Shown: positions 27,120-37,339 of the stretch, in pieces
Layout of the letters: every line of letters begins with the position of its first letter
Position numbering within the stretch: position 1 is the stretch's first letter
Assembly (NCBI GenBank): GCA_014237855.1
Contig: JABACD010000027.1
Location: 1-63,749 of the forward strand
Length of the DNA: 63,749 nucleotides
DNA from: Planctomycetota bacterium
GTDB taxonomy: Bacteria > Planctomycetota > UBA1135 > GCA-002686595
Direction: 5' to 3'
Translations under genes and position numbers: made by a program
Notes under the pieces: model-generated
The model's database searches: none
Told to the model about the DNA's origin: nothing
Seen by the model: the letters and a program-made list of their open reading frames with translations, nothing else

Positions 27120-27482
27120 TCAGAACTGGTTCGCCTCCGCTTCTCGCTGGCAGGAGATGCAACGTCGGGCATGGGGCATGGCCCGCAGCCTATCCTTCAT
27201 CAGCCAGTTCTCACAGTCAGTGCAGCGGCCGAAGGTACCGGTCTCGAGCCGTGCTATCGCATCAATGACGTCCTGGGCCGTCTTCTCATCACGCTGCAGC
27301 AGCTCCAGGCTGAACTCAGCGGCATACCCCTCGCCCTCGTCCCCCTGCAGCTCCACGCGCTGCCCATCACCGAGCGCATCGACCTGCAGGTGCTCCATAT
27401 CTCCGTGCAAGACGGTCAGCATGATCCGCAGCTGACCGTCAAAATGCTTCAAATCGTCGTCGGATAGCTTCTTGCCCGGCAT
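27120..27482 (-). CDS. DksA/TraR-type C4 zinc finger protein
   Basis: 120 residues: an N-terminal helical coiled-coil half with acidic residues and a C-terminal four-cysteine zinc finger (C87, C90, C108, C111). The layout is that of short DksA/TraR proteins, which insert into the RNA polymerase secondary channel and modulate the stringent response. The 'AIARLETGTFGRCTDC' stretch is typical. Its position just upstream of lspA is an arrangement seen in several bacterial groups. Confidence 0.88.
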   Translation of the reverse strand: MPGKKLSDDDLKHFDGQLRIMLTVLHGDMEHLQVDALGDGQRVELQGDEGEGYAAEFSLELLQRDEKTAQDVIDAIARLETGTFGRCTDCENWLMKDRLRAMPHARRCISCQREAEANQF

Positions 27483-27560
27483 TGGGTGGATATTCCTGTT
27501 TCGCGGTGACCAGGGACCCCGGCAGGGGCCCTCAAGGCCGCCGGGCGTGGGTATTCAGAG

Positions 27561-28574
27561 GTGATGGCGCGGGAGTCTAGCGCGCCTCTGCGGCCTCCAC
27601 AAGTGGAGCCAGGACTTGCAGCGCGGTCATCTGGCCCATTCAATCGACGAGTGCAGGCCGACGAGGAAATCCAGTTTGATTCAGCCTACGACGAGGGGCT
27701 CGAGGACTTCCTCCAGGCCCTGCGGGTCGAGGCTGGCCTGGCGCGCAACACCCTGCTCGCGTACGGAGCCGTCCTGAAACGCTTCCTGAGCTGGGCCACT
27801 CGCAGCGGGCACAGATCCTGGAAGTCCATCGATGCGGAGGTGGTGGTCGACTACCTGTCGGCTCGCCGGGCCGAGGGACTGGCGGAGTCGACCCTCGCCC
27901 AGGACCTGACGGCGATCCGGCTGCTCATGGCTCACCTGGTCCTCGAGCGCTTCAATGACAGGAACCCGACCCAGCTGCTCCCCTCTCCGGTTCTGGCCAA
28001 GGCGCTGCCGCACGCCCTCACCATCGATCAGGTCGAACGGCTGCTCGCAGCCCCAGGGGGCGACGGCTGGCAGGATCAGCGTGACCGGGCACTGCTCGAG
28101 GTGCTCTACGCCTGCGGCGCACGGGTGGCCGAGGCCATCGGCCTGCGCACGGATTCCCTCGAACCCTCGCTGCGCGTCCTGAGACTGACAGGCAAGGGAT
28201 CCAAGACCCGCATCGTTCCGATCGGGGCTCGAGCGCGCTCCGCACTGACTCACTGGATCGAGAACGGCCGCCCTGAAGTTCTAGGTGTCCGCTCCAGGGC
28301 CGAGGTCTTCCTGACCGCACGGGGCAATGCCCTCGACCGCACCAACGCCTGGCGGCGGGTGAAGGCCGCGGCCCTGCGCGCGGGCCTGGACGGGTCGATC
28401 TCGCCCCACACCCTGCGACACTCTTTTGCCACGCACTTGCTGGCCGGAGGAGCTGACCTGCGGGCCGTCCAGGAGATGCTCGGCCATGCCTCGATCCGTA
28501 CCACCGAGGTCTACACGCACCTCGACGGTGAGGAGCTACGCGGACTTCACAGGATGTATCACCCCCGGGGATGA
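27561..28574 (+). CDS. xerD: Tyrosine recombinase XerC/XerD type
   Basis: 337 residues with an N-terminal SAM-like core-binding domain ('GLARNTLLAYGAVLKRFLSW') and the catalytic domain. Active-site residues are visible: Arg in 'YACGARVAEAIGL', Lys in 'TGKGSKTRIVPIG', His-x-x-Arg in 'PHTLRHSFATHLL', His in 'LGHASIRTTEVYTH' and the Tyr nucleophile in the same motif. Length and completeness fit the chromosome-dimer-resolution recombinases rather than a phage integrase. The start is a GTG-ATG pair at 27561; the first ~30 residues are not conserved-looking, so translation may begin slightly further in. Confidence 0.9.
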   Translation: MMARESSAPLRPPQVEPGLAARSSGPFNRRVQADEEIQFDSAYDEGLEDFLQALRVEAGLARNTLLAYGAVLKRFLSWATRSGHRSWKSIDAEVVVDYLSARRAEGLAESTLAQDLTAIRLLMAHLVLERFNDRNPTQLLPSPVLAKALPHALTIDQVERLLAAPGGDGWQDQRDRALLEVLYACGARVAEAIGLRTDSLEPSLRVLRLTGKGSKTRIVPIGARARSALTHWIENGRPEVLGVRSRAEVFLTARGNALDRTNAWRRVKAAALRAGLDGSISPHTLRHSFATHLLAGGADLRAVQEMLGHASIRTTEVYTHLDGEELRGLHRMYHPRG

Positions 28575-28595
28575 GGGCTCACTTGGCCTGATGCC

Positions 28596-30440
28596 TCAGG
28601 GAGATTTCTCGCTCCTGAGATGCTCCACCACCACTCGAGCAAGGTGCTCACCGATTCCGGAAACGGCGGCCAGCTGCTCCACGCTGGCCTGCTTGACCCC
28701 CGCCACGCTCCCGAACTGCCGCAGGAGTGCCTTGCGCTTGGCGTCCCCCACGCCCGGGATCGAGTCCAGCTGGGACTTGAGCTTGCCGCGCTCCTTGCGA
28801 TGGTAGGTGATGGCGAAGCGGTGAGCTTCGTCGCGAATGCGCTCGAAGAGATGCCGTACGGCCGTGTGCTGACCCAGCTCGACCGGGGCCTCCAGGCCGG
28901 GGAGATAGACTCGCTCCTGGCTGGCCTCCTTCTGCTTGCCCTTGACCCGGCGCTCGGCCCGCGCCTTGGCCAGCCCCACACACTGCACCTCCCAGGCACC
29001 GGTCTCGTCCCTCGCCTCGAGGGCAGAATCCAGCTGGGCCTTGCCACCGTCGATCACGATCAGGTCCGGCAGGTCGTCCTCATCCACACCACGTCGCAGG
29101 CTCCGTCGAACCACCTCTCGCATGGAGGCAAAATCGTCCTGACCATCCACGTCTCGCACCTTGAACCGACGGTAGCCCGAGCGATCGGAGATTCCCCGGC
29201 GGAATCGCACACGACTGGCCACCACATTGGAATCCTGAAGGTTCGAGATGTCGAAGCAATCGATCACCTCCGGGAGGTCCGGGAGGTCCAGGAGACGCTG
29301 CACCTCCTGAACCAGGGAGGCACCGGTCTCCTCCTCACGCATCAACTTCGTCAGATTCGTCCGAGCATTCTCCCCGGCGATCCCCTGCATGCGCCTCCGC
29401 TCGCCGCTCCCAGGCACGATCAACCTCACCCCCTGGCCCAGAGTTTCCGAGAGCAGCTGCCCATCTGCAGCCTCGAAGGGCAGCAGGATCTCCTGGGGGA
29501 CCGTACGCCGTCCGGCGGCATAGAGGGCCGTGAGAACGTTGTGCAGGAGTTCCTCGTCGGAGAGCTCCGAGCGAAAGCGATGTGACCGACTCTCGGACAG
29601 GCGGCCCTCCCGAAATGCCAGGCGGTGCACGACCGCCTCGTCACCCACCCGAGCCAGGCCGAGCACGTCACGGTCGATGCGATCCTTGGGGCGTACACCC
29701 TGCCCCTCCACCGTGCGGCGCAGGGCCTCCAGTCGATCGCGCCAGGCCCCAGCCCGCTCGTACTCCTGACGCTCGGAGGCCTCGTCCATCCGCCGCTCGA
29801 GATCCCGTTGCAGCTCAGCCGTGTCACCCGAGAGAATCCGCACGGCACGCTCGACCAGGCCGGCGTAGCCCTCCTCGTCGATCTCGTCCACGCAGGGTGC
29901 ACTGCAGAGCCCCAGCTGAAACTTGAGGCAGGGACGACTGCGATTGTTGAGCACCGAGTCGGGACAGTCCCTGAGGGGGACAACTCGGTGCAGATCAGAG
30001 AGGGTACGACGCAGGGCCTTGGAGGAGGCGTAGGGTCCAAAGAAGCGCGACCTCCCCGAGGGCTTGTCCACCCGGGGACTATGGGCACGCACCAGCTTGA
30101 GCCTTGGAAACCGCTCGTCGCGATCCAGTCGGAGCATCAGAAAGGACTTGTCGTCCTTGAGTCGAACATTGTGCGGCGGCTTGTGCTGCTTGATCAGCGC
30201 ATCCTCGAGCAGCAGGGCCTCGGCCTCCGTTCGGGTGACAATCGTCTCGACGTCAGTCGCATCACGTTCCAGGAACCGAATCGAGAGGCGTCCATCCCCT
30301 CCAGGTCGTCGATAGCTCGAGAGTCTCGCGCGCAGGTCCCGGGCCTTGCCCACGTAGAGCACCCTCCCCGCCCCGGTCCGGAAGATGTACACCCCCGGAC
30401 GACGCGGCACCCCGTCGATGGACCACCTGGGCTCGGTCAA
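28596..30440 (-). CDS. uvrC: UvrABC system protein C (excinuclease subunit)
   Basis: 614 residues. GIY-YIG nuclease domain at the N-terminus ('[21 protein letters not shown]'), a UVR motif around residues 195-235, the RNase H-like C-terminal nuclease ('[19 protein letters not shown]', '[11 protein letters not shown]') and a helix-hairpin-helix tail ('[20 protein letters not shown]'). It makes the 3' and 5' incisions in nucleotide excision repair. Its ATG overlaps the uvrB stop by 4 bp, so the two are translationally coupled. It converges on the xerD-like gene with only about 20 bp between stops. Confidence 0.96.
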   Translation of the reverse strand: MTEPRWSIDGVPRRPGVYIFRTGAGRVLYVGKARDLRARLSSYRRPGGDGRLSIRFLERDATDVETIVTRTEAEALLLEDALIKQHKPPHNVRLKDDKSFLMLRLDRDERFPRLKLVRAHSPRVDKPSGRSRFFGPYASSKALRRTLSDLHRVVPLRDCPDSVLNNRSRPCLKFQLGLCSAPCVDEIDEEGYAGLVERAVRILSGDTAELQRDLERRMDEASERQEYERAGAWRDRLEALRRTVEGQGVRPKDRIDRDVLGLARVGDEAVVHRLAFREGRLSESRSHRFRSELSDEELLHNVLTALYAAGRRTVPQEILLPFEAADGQLLSETLGQGVRLIVPGSGERRRMQGIAGENARTNLTKLMREEETGASLVQEVQRLLDLPDLPEVIDCFDISNLQDSNVVASRVRFRRGISDRSGYRRFKVRDVDGQDDFASMREVVRRSLRRGVDEDDLPDLIVIDGGKAQLDSALEARDETGAWEVQCVGLAKARAERRVKGKQKEASQERVYLPGLEAPVELGQHTAVRHLFERIRDEAHRFAITYHRKERGKLKSQLDSIPGVGDAKRKALLRQFGSVAGVKQASVEQLAAVSGIGEHLARVVVEHLRSEKSP

Positions 30441-32497
30441 CGTTTCAGTTCCAGGGTCTCGAGTTCCCGCAGGCGATCACGAATTCGAGCCGCTTCCTCG
30501 AAGGCAAGCTCCCCTGCGGCTCGCAGCATGTCCTCACGTAGCTTGGCGATCTCCGCTCGCAGTCGGGGGAGCTTCCAGGCCATGGCGGGATCCTCAGCCA
30601 CCCGGGAGGCGCCGCCGGCAACAGGCCCCGCCGCGTCCGCATAATCCATCTCATACATGGCCTCGATGCCCTCACGGATCGGCTTGATGATGGTCTGCGG
30701 AACGATGCCCTTGTCACGGTTGTAGATGCCCTGTAGCTCACGACGGCGGGAGACCTCGTCAATGCAGACTCGCATGGAGCGAGTCTCCTTGTCCGCGTAC
30801 ATGATCACCCGACCCTCGACATTCCTCGCAGCACGGCCACAGGTCTGGATCAGCGAGGTCGTGGAGCGCAGGAAGCCCTCCTTGTCCGCGTCGAGGATCG
30901 CCACCAACGCCACCTCCGGCAGGTCGAGCCCCTCACGGAGAAGGTTGATCCCCACCAGCACATCGAATTCTCCCTGGCGCAGATCGCGCAGGATGGCCGA
31001 GCGCTCGAGGGCGTCGATCTCCGAGTGCAGATAGCGCACCTTGACGTTGAGCTCCTCGTAGTAGGTGGTCAGCTCCTCCGCCGAGCGCTTGGTCAGCGTC
31101 GTCACCAGCACTCGCCAACCCGCACTGGTCACCTTGCGGATCTCCCCCAGCAGATCGTCCACCTGGGTCCGGGCTGGGCGCACCTCGATCTCGGGGTCGA
31201 GCAGGCCTGTGGGACGAACAATCTGCTCGGCGACCCAGTCCTTGCTGTTCTCACGCTCGTAAGCCCCGGGAGTGGCCGAGACGTGGATCACCTGATTGAG
31301 GGTCTTCTCCCACTCCTCGAAGCGCAGGGGTCGATTATCGAGGGCACTGGGCAGCCGAAAGCCGTGCTCGACGAGGTTCTCCTTGCGAGACCGGTCACCC
31401 TTGAACATGGCCCCGACCTGGGGCACGGAGACATGACTCTCGTCGATGAACATCAGCCAGTCCTCGGGAAAGTAGTCCAGCAGGGTGGCCGGCGGCTCAC
31501 CGGGACGGCGGCCATCCATGTAGACGGAGTAATTCTCGATCCCGTTGCAAACCCCGGTCTCGCGCAGCATCTCCATGTCGTGACGGGTCCGCTGCTCCAG
31601 GCGCTGGGCCTCCAGGAGCTTGTCGCCACGGCGTAGCTCCAGGAGTCGCTTGTCCAGCTCATCGGAGATCCCCTCGATGGCCTGCTCTATGCGCTCCTGG
31701 GGAGTCACATAGTGATTCGCGGGATAGAGCGTCACCTGCTTGCGTTCGCCAAGAACAGTTCCCAGCAGGGGATTGACGACCAGCAGGCTCTCCACCTCGT
31801 CCCCGAACATCTCGACCCGGATGACCTCGTCTTCCTCGTAGGCTGGAAAGATCTCGATCACATCGCCCCGGGCCCGGAAGGTCCCGCGGCGAAAGTCAAA
31901 GTTGTTGCGTGCATACTGCATCTGGGTCAGTCGCCGCAGCAAGGTATCGCGTTCAATCTCCATCCCGGCCTGCAGGTCGAACGCCATATCACGGTAATTG
32001 CTCGGACTCCCCAGGCCGTAGATACAGGACACCGAGGCGACAATCAGGACGTCTTCTCGCTCCAGGAGTGATCTGGTAGCGCTGTTTCTCAGGCGCTCGA
32101 TGTTCTCATTTCTGCTGGCGTCCTTCTCGATGAAGGTGTCAGTGGAAGCCACGTAGGCCTCGGGCTGATAGTAGTCGTAGTAGCTGACGAAGTACTCGAC
32201 AGCATTGTTGGGGAAGAGCTCCTTGAACTCGGCATAGAGCTGAGCCGCCAGGGTCTTGTTGGGAGAGAGCACCAGGGTGGGACGATCGAGCTGCTCGATC
32301 ACAGCGGCCATGGTGAAGGTCTTGCCTGACCCGGTGATCCCCAGGAGGCACTGGTTCCGAGTCCCATCCCTGGCCCCCGCCACCAGCTGCTTGATGGCCT
32401 GGGGTTGATCTCCCGAGGGTGCAAAGGGACAGACCAGCTCAAAACGGCTGCCTTCAGTCGCCGGCTCGGCGTCCTGGATTCGTGGTTTCTGGCTCAC
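30437..32497 (-). CDS. uvrB: UvrABC system protein B (damage-verifying helicase)
   Basis: 686 residues starting at a GTG. Walker A '[15 protein letters not shown]', the beta-hairpin '[20 protein letters not shown]' used to probe damaged DNA, '[16 protein letters not shown]', '[19 protein letters not shown]' and the C-terminal UVR motif that contacts UvrC are all present. uvrB is immediately upstream of uvrC with a 4-bp overlap, so the two nuclease-handover partners are made together. uvrA is not in the window. The 217-bp upstream gap (32,498-32,714) shows no clear LexA-type operator. Confidence 0.97.
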   Translation of the reverse strand: MSQKPRIQDAEPATEGSRFELVCPFAPSGDQPQAIKQLVAGARDGTRNQCLLGITGSGKTFTMAAVIEQLDRPTLVLSPNKTLAAQLYAEFKELFPNNAVEYFVSYYDYYQPEAYVASTDTFIEKDASRNENIERLRNSATRSLLEREDVLIVASVSCIYGLGSPSNYRDMAFDLQAGMEIERDTLLRRLTQMQYARNNFDFRRGTFRARGDVIEIFPAYEEDEVIRVEMFGDEVESLLVVNPLLGTVLGERKQVTLYPANHYVTPQERIEQAIEGISDELDKRLLELRRGDKLLEAQRLEQRTRHDMEMLRETGVCNGIENYSVYMDGRRPGEPPATLLDYFPEDWLMFIDESHVSVPQVGAMFKGDRSRKENLVEHGFRLPSALDNRPLRFEEWEKTLNQVIHVSATPGAYERENSKDWVAEQIVRPTGLLDPEIEVRPARTQVDDLLGEIRKVTSAGWRVLVTTLTKRSAEELTTYYEELNVKVRYLHSEIDALERSAILRDLRQGEFDVLVGINLLREGLDLPEVALVAILDADKEGFLRSTTSLIQTCGRAARNVEGRVIMYADKETRSMRVCIDEVSRRRELQGIYNRDKGIVPQTIIKPIREGIEAMYEMDYADAAGPVAGGASRVAEDPAMAWKLPRLRAEIAKLREDMLRAAGELAFEEAARIRDRLRELETLELKR

Positions 32498-32714
32498 AGG
32501 GGGATCGTAATCTGTAGTTGCGGCCCCTCCAGGGGGTATTCCATGGGTCCTGGCTCAGCTTGCGTGGCTTCGGGTCAGAGCTTATCTTTTTCGGCTTCGA
32601 AGGACTCCTCCTGCGCACCTGGAAGCACCAGGGGGCGGGGAGCACATCCGCCCTCCGCTCTCCCGCTGTGGCGAGCCCCAGGCCCCCACCAGAGAATCTC
32701 TCGGCTTCCCTCGC

Positions 32715-34031
32715 ATGATTATCCAATGCCCCTCTTGCGGTGCCCGCGCCAAGCTCCCCGATAGTCAGGAGGGGGCCAAGGTTCGCTGCGCGGATTGCGA
32801 GCGAATCTACGTGGCTCGAGATTCCAGCTCGCGGCGCTCTGGCGGGCGCAAGGGCTCGCAGAGCAATCCCGCCCTGCCCATCGGCATAGGTGCCGGCCTC
32901 CTGATCGTGATCATGATCGTCTTGATCTCCCAGGGTGGTGACGACATCAAGGACGCCCCCAAGGACACCGGGGAGCCGCCCGTCGAGGTCCAGGCAGCCG
33001 TCGACCAGACCGGCTGGGAGTCCGAGCTCGTGCTTCAGACGCGCAAGCTGCACGACATGGCCAACGAGCGCGAGAACTTTGCCCTCATCAACCTGGTCTC
33101 CTTTCCTCATGTCTGGGCTCGGCTGCAGGTCGGCGAGGATGAAGAGATTCCCGCCAACCCCGATACGACTGGCTACGAGGAGCTCATCTCTACGGAGATC
33201 GACATCATCAAGGGTGACGTCATCAACTTCCTGCACTCCGAGGAACCCGGTAACATCGTTGGCAACTGGATGCCATTTGATGGGGAGGTCGTCGCCCAGA
33301 GCGATACGGATGCTGTCGTTCGCCTGGCGATCGAACCTCGAGACGAGAAGTACGGTGTCGGCACGCGCAACATCGAATGGCGCCTGACCAAGGTCGGCGA
33401 CAAGTGGAAGGCCTGGTACTGGGAGCGCTGGATCTCTCCGGAAGAGGCGCGCTCCATGCGGACCGCCCGCAAGAGGAGCTATGCGCAGACCACCCTCAGC
33501 GATGGCTCCATCGTCATCGAGGGCGAGCCGAAGCCCCTGCCGTACATGGACGAGACGACCATGGAGCAGCGCCAGGAGATCGACGCGCTGATCGAGAAGC
33601 TGATTGATCTGGAACTACCGGCCAAGGAGCTGACGCAGGTCAAGGGTGAGCTCGAGCTTGCAGGAAAACACGCAATCCCTCCCCTGCTCACGAAGTTCTA
33701 TCACATGAGCCAGGTCGGCTTTGCAGACATGGATTCCGCCATCCAGGCTCAGCTGGTGCACCAGTCTCTCTCTGACATCACGGGTTACGTCACCAGCTTC
33801 AAGGCACACGATGCCCTCGGAGCAACCAAGGAGCGACGCGATAGCGGCGTCCGACAGTGGTGGGGCTGGTACAACAAGCACTTCAAGAAGTTCGAAGGGC
33901 GCGTTGAGGAAGTCGACGGCCTCGAGGAGGTCATCGAGTTCAAGAGCGAACGCGAGCGCCGAGAGTACGAGAAGGCCAAGCGCCAGATCGAACAGGAAGA
34001 GGCCAATAAGAATCCGCACAGGAAGCCCTGA
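32715..34031 (+). CDS. MJ0042-type zinc-ribbon membrane protein, HEAT-like C-terminus
   Basis: 438 residues. An N-terminal zinc ribbon with CPSC at residues 5-8 and CADC about 20 residues later has the MJ0042 spelling common in Planctomycetota and Myxococcota. A Ser/Arg/Gly linker leads to a single membrane segment ('IGIGAGLLIVIMIVLI', ~55-70). The large C-terminal part should be outside the cytoplasm. It contains a region ('KGELELAGKHAIPPLLTKF') that reappears in altered form in the next gene. Function unknown; it may couple a cytosolic zinc-ribbon contact to an envelope domain. No co-transcribed enzyme gives a clue. Confidence 0.6.
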   Translation: MIIQCPSCGARAKLPDSQEGAKVRCADCERIYVARDSSSRRSGGRKGSQSNPALPIGIGAGLLIVIMIVLISQGGDDIKDAPKDTGEPPVEVQAAVDQTGWESELVLQTRKLHDMANERENFALINLVSFPHVWARLQVGEDEEIPANPDTTGYEELISTEIDIIKGDVINFLHSEEPGNIVGNWMPFDGEVVAQSDTDAVVRLAIEPRDEKYGVGTRNIEWRLTKVGDKWKAWYWERWISPEEARSMRTARKRSYAQTTLSDGSIVIEGEPKPLPYMDETTMEQRQEIDALIEKLIDLELPAKELTQVKGELELAGKHAIPPLLTKFYHMSQVGFADMDSAIQAQLVHQSLSDITGYVTSFKAHDALGATKERRDSGVRQWWGWYNKHFKKFEGRVEEVDGLEEVIEFKSERERREYEKAKRQIEQEEANKNPHRKP

Positions 34032-34117
34032 GAGGGCTTGAGTCCAACTGCCGGACACATACGACTGATCCAACTGGCCCCTCCGGGCCTATACCAATCC
34101 CCAGCCAATCCCCGTCC

Positions 34118-35416
34118 ATGAGTTTCCGTATCGGCGAATGCTCCTCCTGCGGAGCCAACTACAAGCTTCCCGCCACCTTCGAGGCCAACCAAGCACGCTG
34201 CAAGAGCTGCGGCGGCACTGTCCAGATCGGGAAGGTCGGTGAGCCCGCTCCTACCAAGGCCGCCCCTCCGGTCCCCGCCACGAAGCCCGCGTCATCAACC
34301 AGCAGCCAGGCGACGCCACAGCCCAAGAAGAAGCGTGAAGGCCCCTCGATGAAGGAGCGCCTGATGGCCGAGCGCAAGGCTGCCGCAGCCAAGGCCGCCT
34401 CAGCCAAGCCCGAGCAGGTGGCCAAGGCCAACACCCCGGCATCCAAGCCCTCGACACCGCAGAAGGCCACGCCCGCACGAAAGTCCCGGACGGCCGGAGC
34501 ACGGAGTACATCCAGCAGGCGCAATGTCCCCGAGAACCAGGAAGCAGAGGGATCGAAGCGCTCAAGTGGAGGCCGAAGGCGCGCCTCCTCCAAGCCGGAG
34601 AAGAAGGCCCCGGTGGCGGGCATCATCGGACTCGCCGTCCTGGTGCTCGGCCTCGGGGGCGGGGCCTGGTGGTACATCGGCAGCGACGGCAGTTCCGAGC
34701 CTGTGGTTGAGGCCGCTATTGACAGCGAGCAGGCGGCTGCCAACGACGCCACGGACCTCGCCAACGAAGTATCGGATGGTAAGTCCCTGACCGAGGAGGA
34801 GACCGGGGAGCAGAGTGATGCTGACCTCGAGCCCATCGAAGAGGGTGGGACCAGTGAGACAGCTGCAACGGAGACCCCAACCAAGCCAGCGAAGAAGAAG
34901 CCCGCTCCGGCCGGAGACCCGAACTCTGTTGACCTGACCGCGATCTCGGACTTCGGCCCCATCGCCGGCTGTAGCGAAGAACGCTTCCTGGAGCTCCAGG
35001 AGCTGGCCAGCACCATGATCGACCCTGAAGCGGGAGCTGCGGGCAACCGGGCCCGCAACAAGCTCGTCGCAGCGGGCAAGGAGTCCTTCCCTGTGATCTT
35101 CAATGCTCTCAAGTCCTTGGACCTGACCGACACCGACGACTTCCGCTCGGCAGACGTCTGCCAGAAGGCACTGCAAGAGCTCTGCAATGGCAACAACTTC
35201 GGCTGGAAGTACCCCAGCCAGGAGCCGGAGAAGTTCCACTACTTCGACAAGAAGGTCATCGTCTCCTGGTCAAAGGCATGGAACCAGGCCAAGGACAACG
35301 ATGGAGCCTGGGCCAAGCTGGCCAAGCTCGACAAGATCGAGAGCGCCAAGGGCAAGGATGCGCCCAGTCCGGAGGAGGACAACGAGGACGCCCTCGACGC
35401 TCTGGACGACCTCTAG
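34118..35416 (+). CDS. MJ0042-type zinc-ribbon membrane protein, paralogue of preceding gene
   Basis: 432 residues. Zinc ribbon CSSC...CKSC (residues ~8-34), then a Lys/Ala/Pro-rich, histone-H1-like basic linker (~45-165, with 'KRSSGGRRRASSKPEKK'), one membrane segment ('IIGLAVLVLGLGGGAWWYIG'), an acidic Glu/Thr-rich stretch and a C-terminal domain. 'NKLVAAGKESFPVIFNALKSL' in that domain parallels the 'AGKHAIPPLLTKF' region of the upstream gene. The pair most likely arose by duplication, the linkers diverging strongly. The gap between them is 86 bp. Function unknown. Confidence 0.6.
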   Translation: MSFRIGECSSCGANYKLPATFEANQARCKSCGGTVQIGKVGEPAPTKAAPPVPATKPASSTSSQATPQPKKKREGPSMKERLMAERKAAAAKAASAKPEQVAKANTPASKPSTPQKATPARKSRTAGARSTSSRRNVPENQEAEGSKRSSGGRRRASSKPEKKAPVAGIIGLAVLVLGLGGGAWWYIGSDGSSEPVVEAAIDSEQAAANDATDLANEVSDGKSLTEEETGEQSDADLEPIEEGGTSETAATETPTKPAKKKPAPAGDPNSVDLTAISDFGPIAGCSEERFLELQELASTMIDPEAGAAGNRARNKLVAAGKESFPVIFNALKSLDLTDTDDFRSADVCQKALQELCNGNNFGWKYPSQEPEKFHYFDKKVIVSWSKAWNQAKDNDGAWAKLAKLDKIESAKGKDAPSPEEDNEDALDALDDL

Positions 35417-35429
35417 TCAGGCGCTCCAT

Positions 35430-35473
35430 GAGCCCGGGCGATTCCTCTCTCGCGCAGAGAGTCTCCCGGGCTC
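35430..35473. terminator. Strong bidirectional stem-loop between convergent genes
   Basis: GAGCCCGGG (35430-35438) pairs perfectly with CCCGGGCTC (35465-35473); inside it CTCTCT pairs with AGAGAG around a CGCGC loop, giving one long hairpin. It fills most of the 63-bp gap between the stops of the zinc-ribbon gene (plus) and ggt (minus), the expected place for a shared terminator. No long T-run is present on either side. Confidence 0.6.
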
Positions 35474-35479
35474 CCGAGT

Positions 35480-37339
35480 TCAGTTCTGGGGTAGTGCGGG
35501 TGCCTGAACACCCCGGCCCTGCACTCCCGCAGCTCCACCACGGCGCGTGTCGGACACGGCTGTAGGTTCACCCAGGTAATCGATCCAGATGGCCTGGACG
35601 CTGCCGAATCGGCCCCGCACCACCTCGAGCGGATGCCCTCGCGCCTCCAGCGCTTCGAGCACGGCCTCCGAGGGCCCACCGCCCTCGAGCGCTTCGAACC
35701 GGGTTGCTTGCGGACTCCACTGTTGATGCAGACGACTGGCGGCCACAGCCTCCAGCAGCGACTCCTCCAGCAAGAGCACGCGCAGGAGAACCTGGAACAC
35801 CGCCGTGATGATCCGGGGCCCCCCCGGACTGCCAAGCACCAGGCGCACCGACCCATCCTCGTCACGCACGATGGTCGGCGACATGGAAGAGAGCGGGCGT
35901 TTTCCGGGTTCGATGGCGTTGGCGCTGTTGCCGATCAACCCAAACTGATTGGGTACACCGGCTTGAATGGCAAAGTCGTCGAGTTCGTTGTTGAGAAGAA
36001 ACCCTGCACCGGGGACCAGGATGCCCGAGCCAAAGCTGCCATTGAGCGTCGTGGTGAGTGACACAGCGCCGCCCGTGCTGTCCACCACGGAGAGATGCGT
36101 GGTCTCCTTGGACTCCACCGGTGGTGGCTCTACCCAGGCCCCCACCTCCAGGTCTGCCCGGCTCCCAATCGAGGCCCGGCGGGCCTGCACCCACTCCATG
36201 GAGATCAGGTCTTCCACGGGCACCGCGTGATAGTCGGGATCACCCATGTGCTCTGCCCGGTCTGCAAAGGAACGCCTGAGAGCCTCGATACACCAGTGGC
36301 TCATCAGCTCGCCGAGTCGCTGCCCCTGCGGCCCACTCTCGTTCTCAGCCATGGCCCCGGCGACAGGTAAGCCCTCGATCATGGCCAGGGCCTGCAGGAT
36401 GACCAGCCCCCCCGAACTAGGTGGAGGCATGGTGAAGAGCTCATAGCCCTGGAAGCGCCCGACCAGCGGACGACGCCAGACACTCCGATAGCTCTCGAGG
36501 TCTCGCTCCGTGATGATGCCCTCGCGGACCTTCCCCACCCCGGGCACCTCCTCGGACTGGACCGAGTCCAGCAGCGCCCTGGCGACTTCACCGGAATAGA
36601 ACCCCTCGGGCCCTTCCTGCGAGTAGATCAGAAGGGTCCTCGCCAGGTCGGCCTGAACGAGGAGCTCTCCCTCTGGCAGGGGCTGCCCACCGGGATAGAA
36701 GAGCTCAAGCGCAGCCGGGTTCATCCGACTCCTGATGGAGGCTAGAGTGAGATCACGCGCCAGCCAGGGATCCACCGCGAAGCCCTCCTGGGCCAGAGCA
36801 ATGGCGGGAGCTACCAGCTGCGACCAGTCGAGTCGCCCCGAGCCGAACCTGGTGTACAGCTCGTGCAGCCCTCGTGGAGTTCCAGGCACCCCGACCGCCA
36901 GTGGGCCGCGCAAGGATCGCTGCGAGACGAAGCTGCCCTCCTCGTCGAGGTAGAGCCCTGGACGGGTCGACGAGGGCGCCATTTCTCGAAAGTCCAGAGC
37001 GGACGCCTCGGAGCCAGGCAGGTCACAAATGGCGAAGCCGCCCCCACCCAGGTTTCCTGCCTGAGGGTAGACCACAGCAAGCGCCAGCGCCGTGGCCACC
37101 GCCGCGTCAGCTGCATTTCCACCGCGCTCCAGGACCTGCAATCCAGCGGCGGTGGCGAGTGGGTGTTCGCTCACCACGGCTCCCCGCTGCACAGCGGGAG
37201 CCTGGAAGGTCGCTTGCTCGGGGACCTGACAGCCAGCAGCACAGACCAGCCACAGACCGGAGCAAGCGCTCAGCCACGAGCGACTTCCATGGCGGCGAAC
37301 CCTGGACCCCTGGTGGCCGGCCACCGTCATCGACAGCAT
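35480..37339 (-). CDS. ggt: Gamma-glutamyltranspeptidase, probable lipoprotein
   Basis: 619 residues from the ATG at 37339 (a GTG sits one codon upstream). The N-terminus has Arg-rich residues, a hydrophobic core and 'LVCAAGC', a lipobox-like end, suggesting lipid anchoring after LspA cleavage. The mature part shows 'HPLATAAGLQVLERGGNAADAAVA', the autocleavage region with the nucleophilic Thr in 'KETTHLSVVDSTGGAVS', and 'LLNNELDDF'. The enzyme hydrolyses glutathione and other gamma-glutamyl compounds in the periplasm. The TGA of the upstream NIL-domain gene overlaps its start, so the two are coupled. Confidence 0.93.
   Translation of the reverse strand: MLSMTVAGHQGSRVRRHGSRSWLSACSGLWLVCAAGCQVPEQATFQAPAVQRGAVVSEHPLATAAGLQVLERGGNAADAAVATALALAVVYPQAGNLGGGGFAICDLPGSEASALDFREMAPSSTRPGLYLDEEGSFVSQRSLRGPLAVGVPGTPRGLHELYTRFGSGRLDWSQLVAPAIALAQEGFAVDPWLARDLTLASIRSRMNPAALELFYPGGQPLPEGELLVQADLARTLLIYSQEGPEGFYSGEVARALLDSVQSEEVPGVGKVREGIITERDLESYRSVWRRPLVGRFQGYELFTMPPPSSGGLVILQALAMIEGLPVAGAMAENESGPQGQRLGELMSHWCIEALRRSFADRAEHMGDPDYHAVPVEDLISMEWVQARRASIGSRADLEVGAWVEPPPVESKETTHLSVVDSTGGAVSLTTTLNGSFGSGILVPGAGFLLNNELDDFAIQAGVPNQFGLIGNSANAIEPGKRPLSSMSPTIVRDEDGSVRLVLGSPGGPRIITAVFQVLLRVLLLEESLLEAVAASRLHQQWSPQATRFEALEGGGPSEAVLEALEARGHPLEVVRGRFGSVQAIWIDYLGEPTAVSDTRRGGAAGVQGRGVQAPALPQN

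Noticed and set aside
27561..28574. Integrase of a mobile element
   Set aside because: The protein has XerC/D length and motifs, neighbours are housekeeping genes, and no direct repeats, tRNA-adjacent att site or cargo genes are seen.
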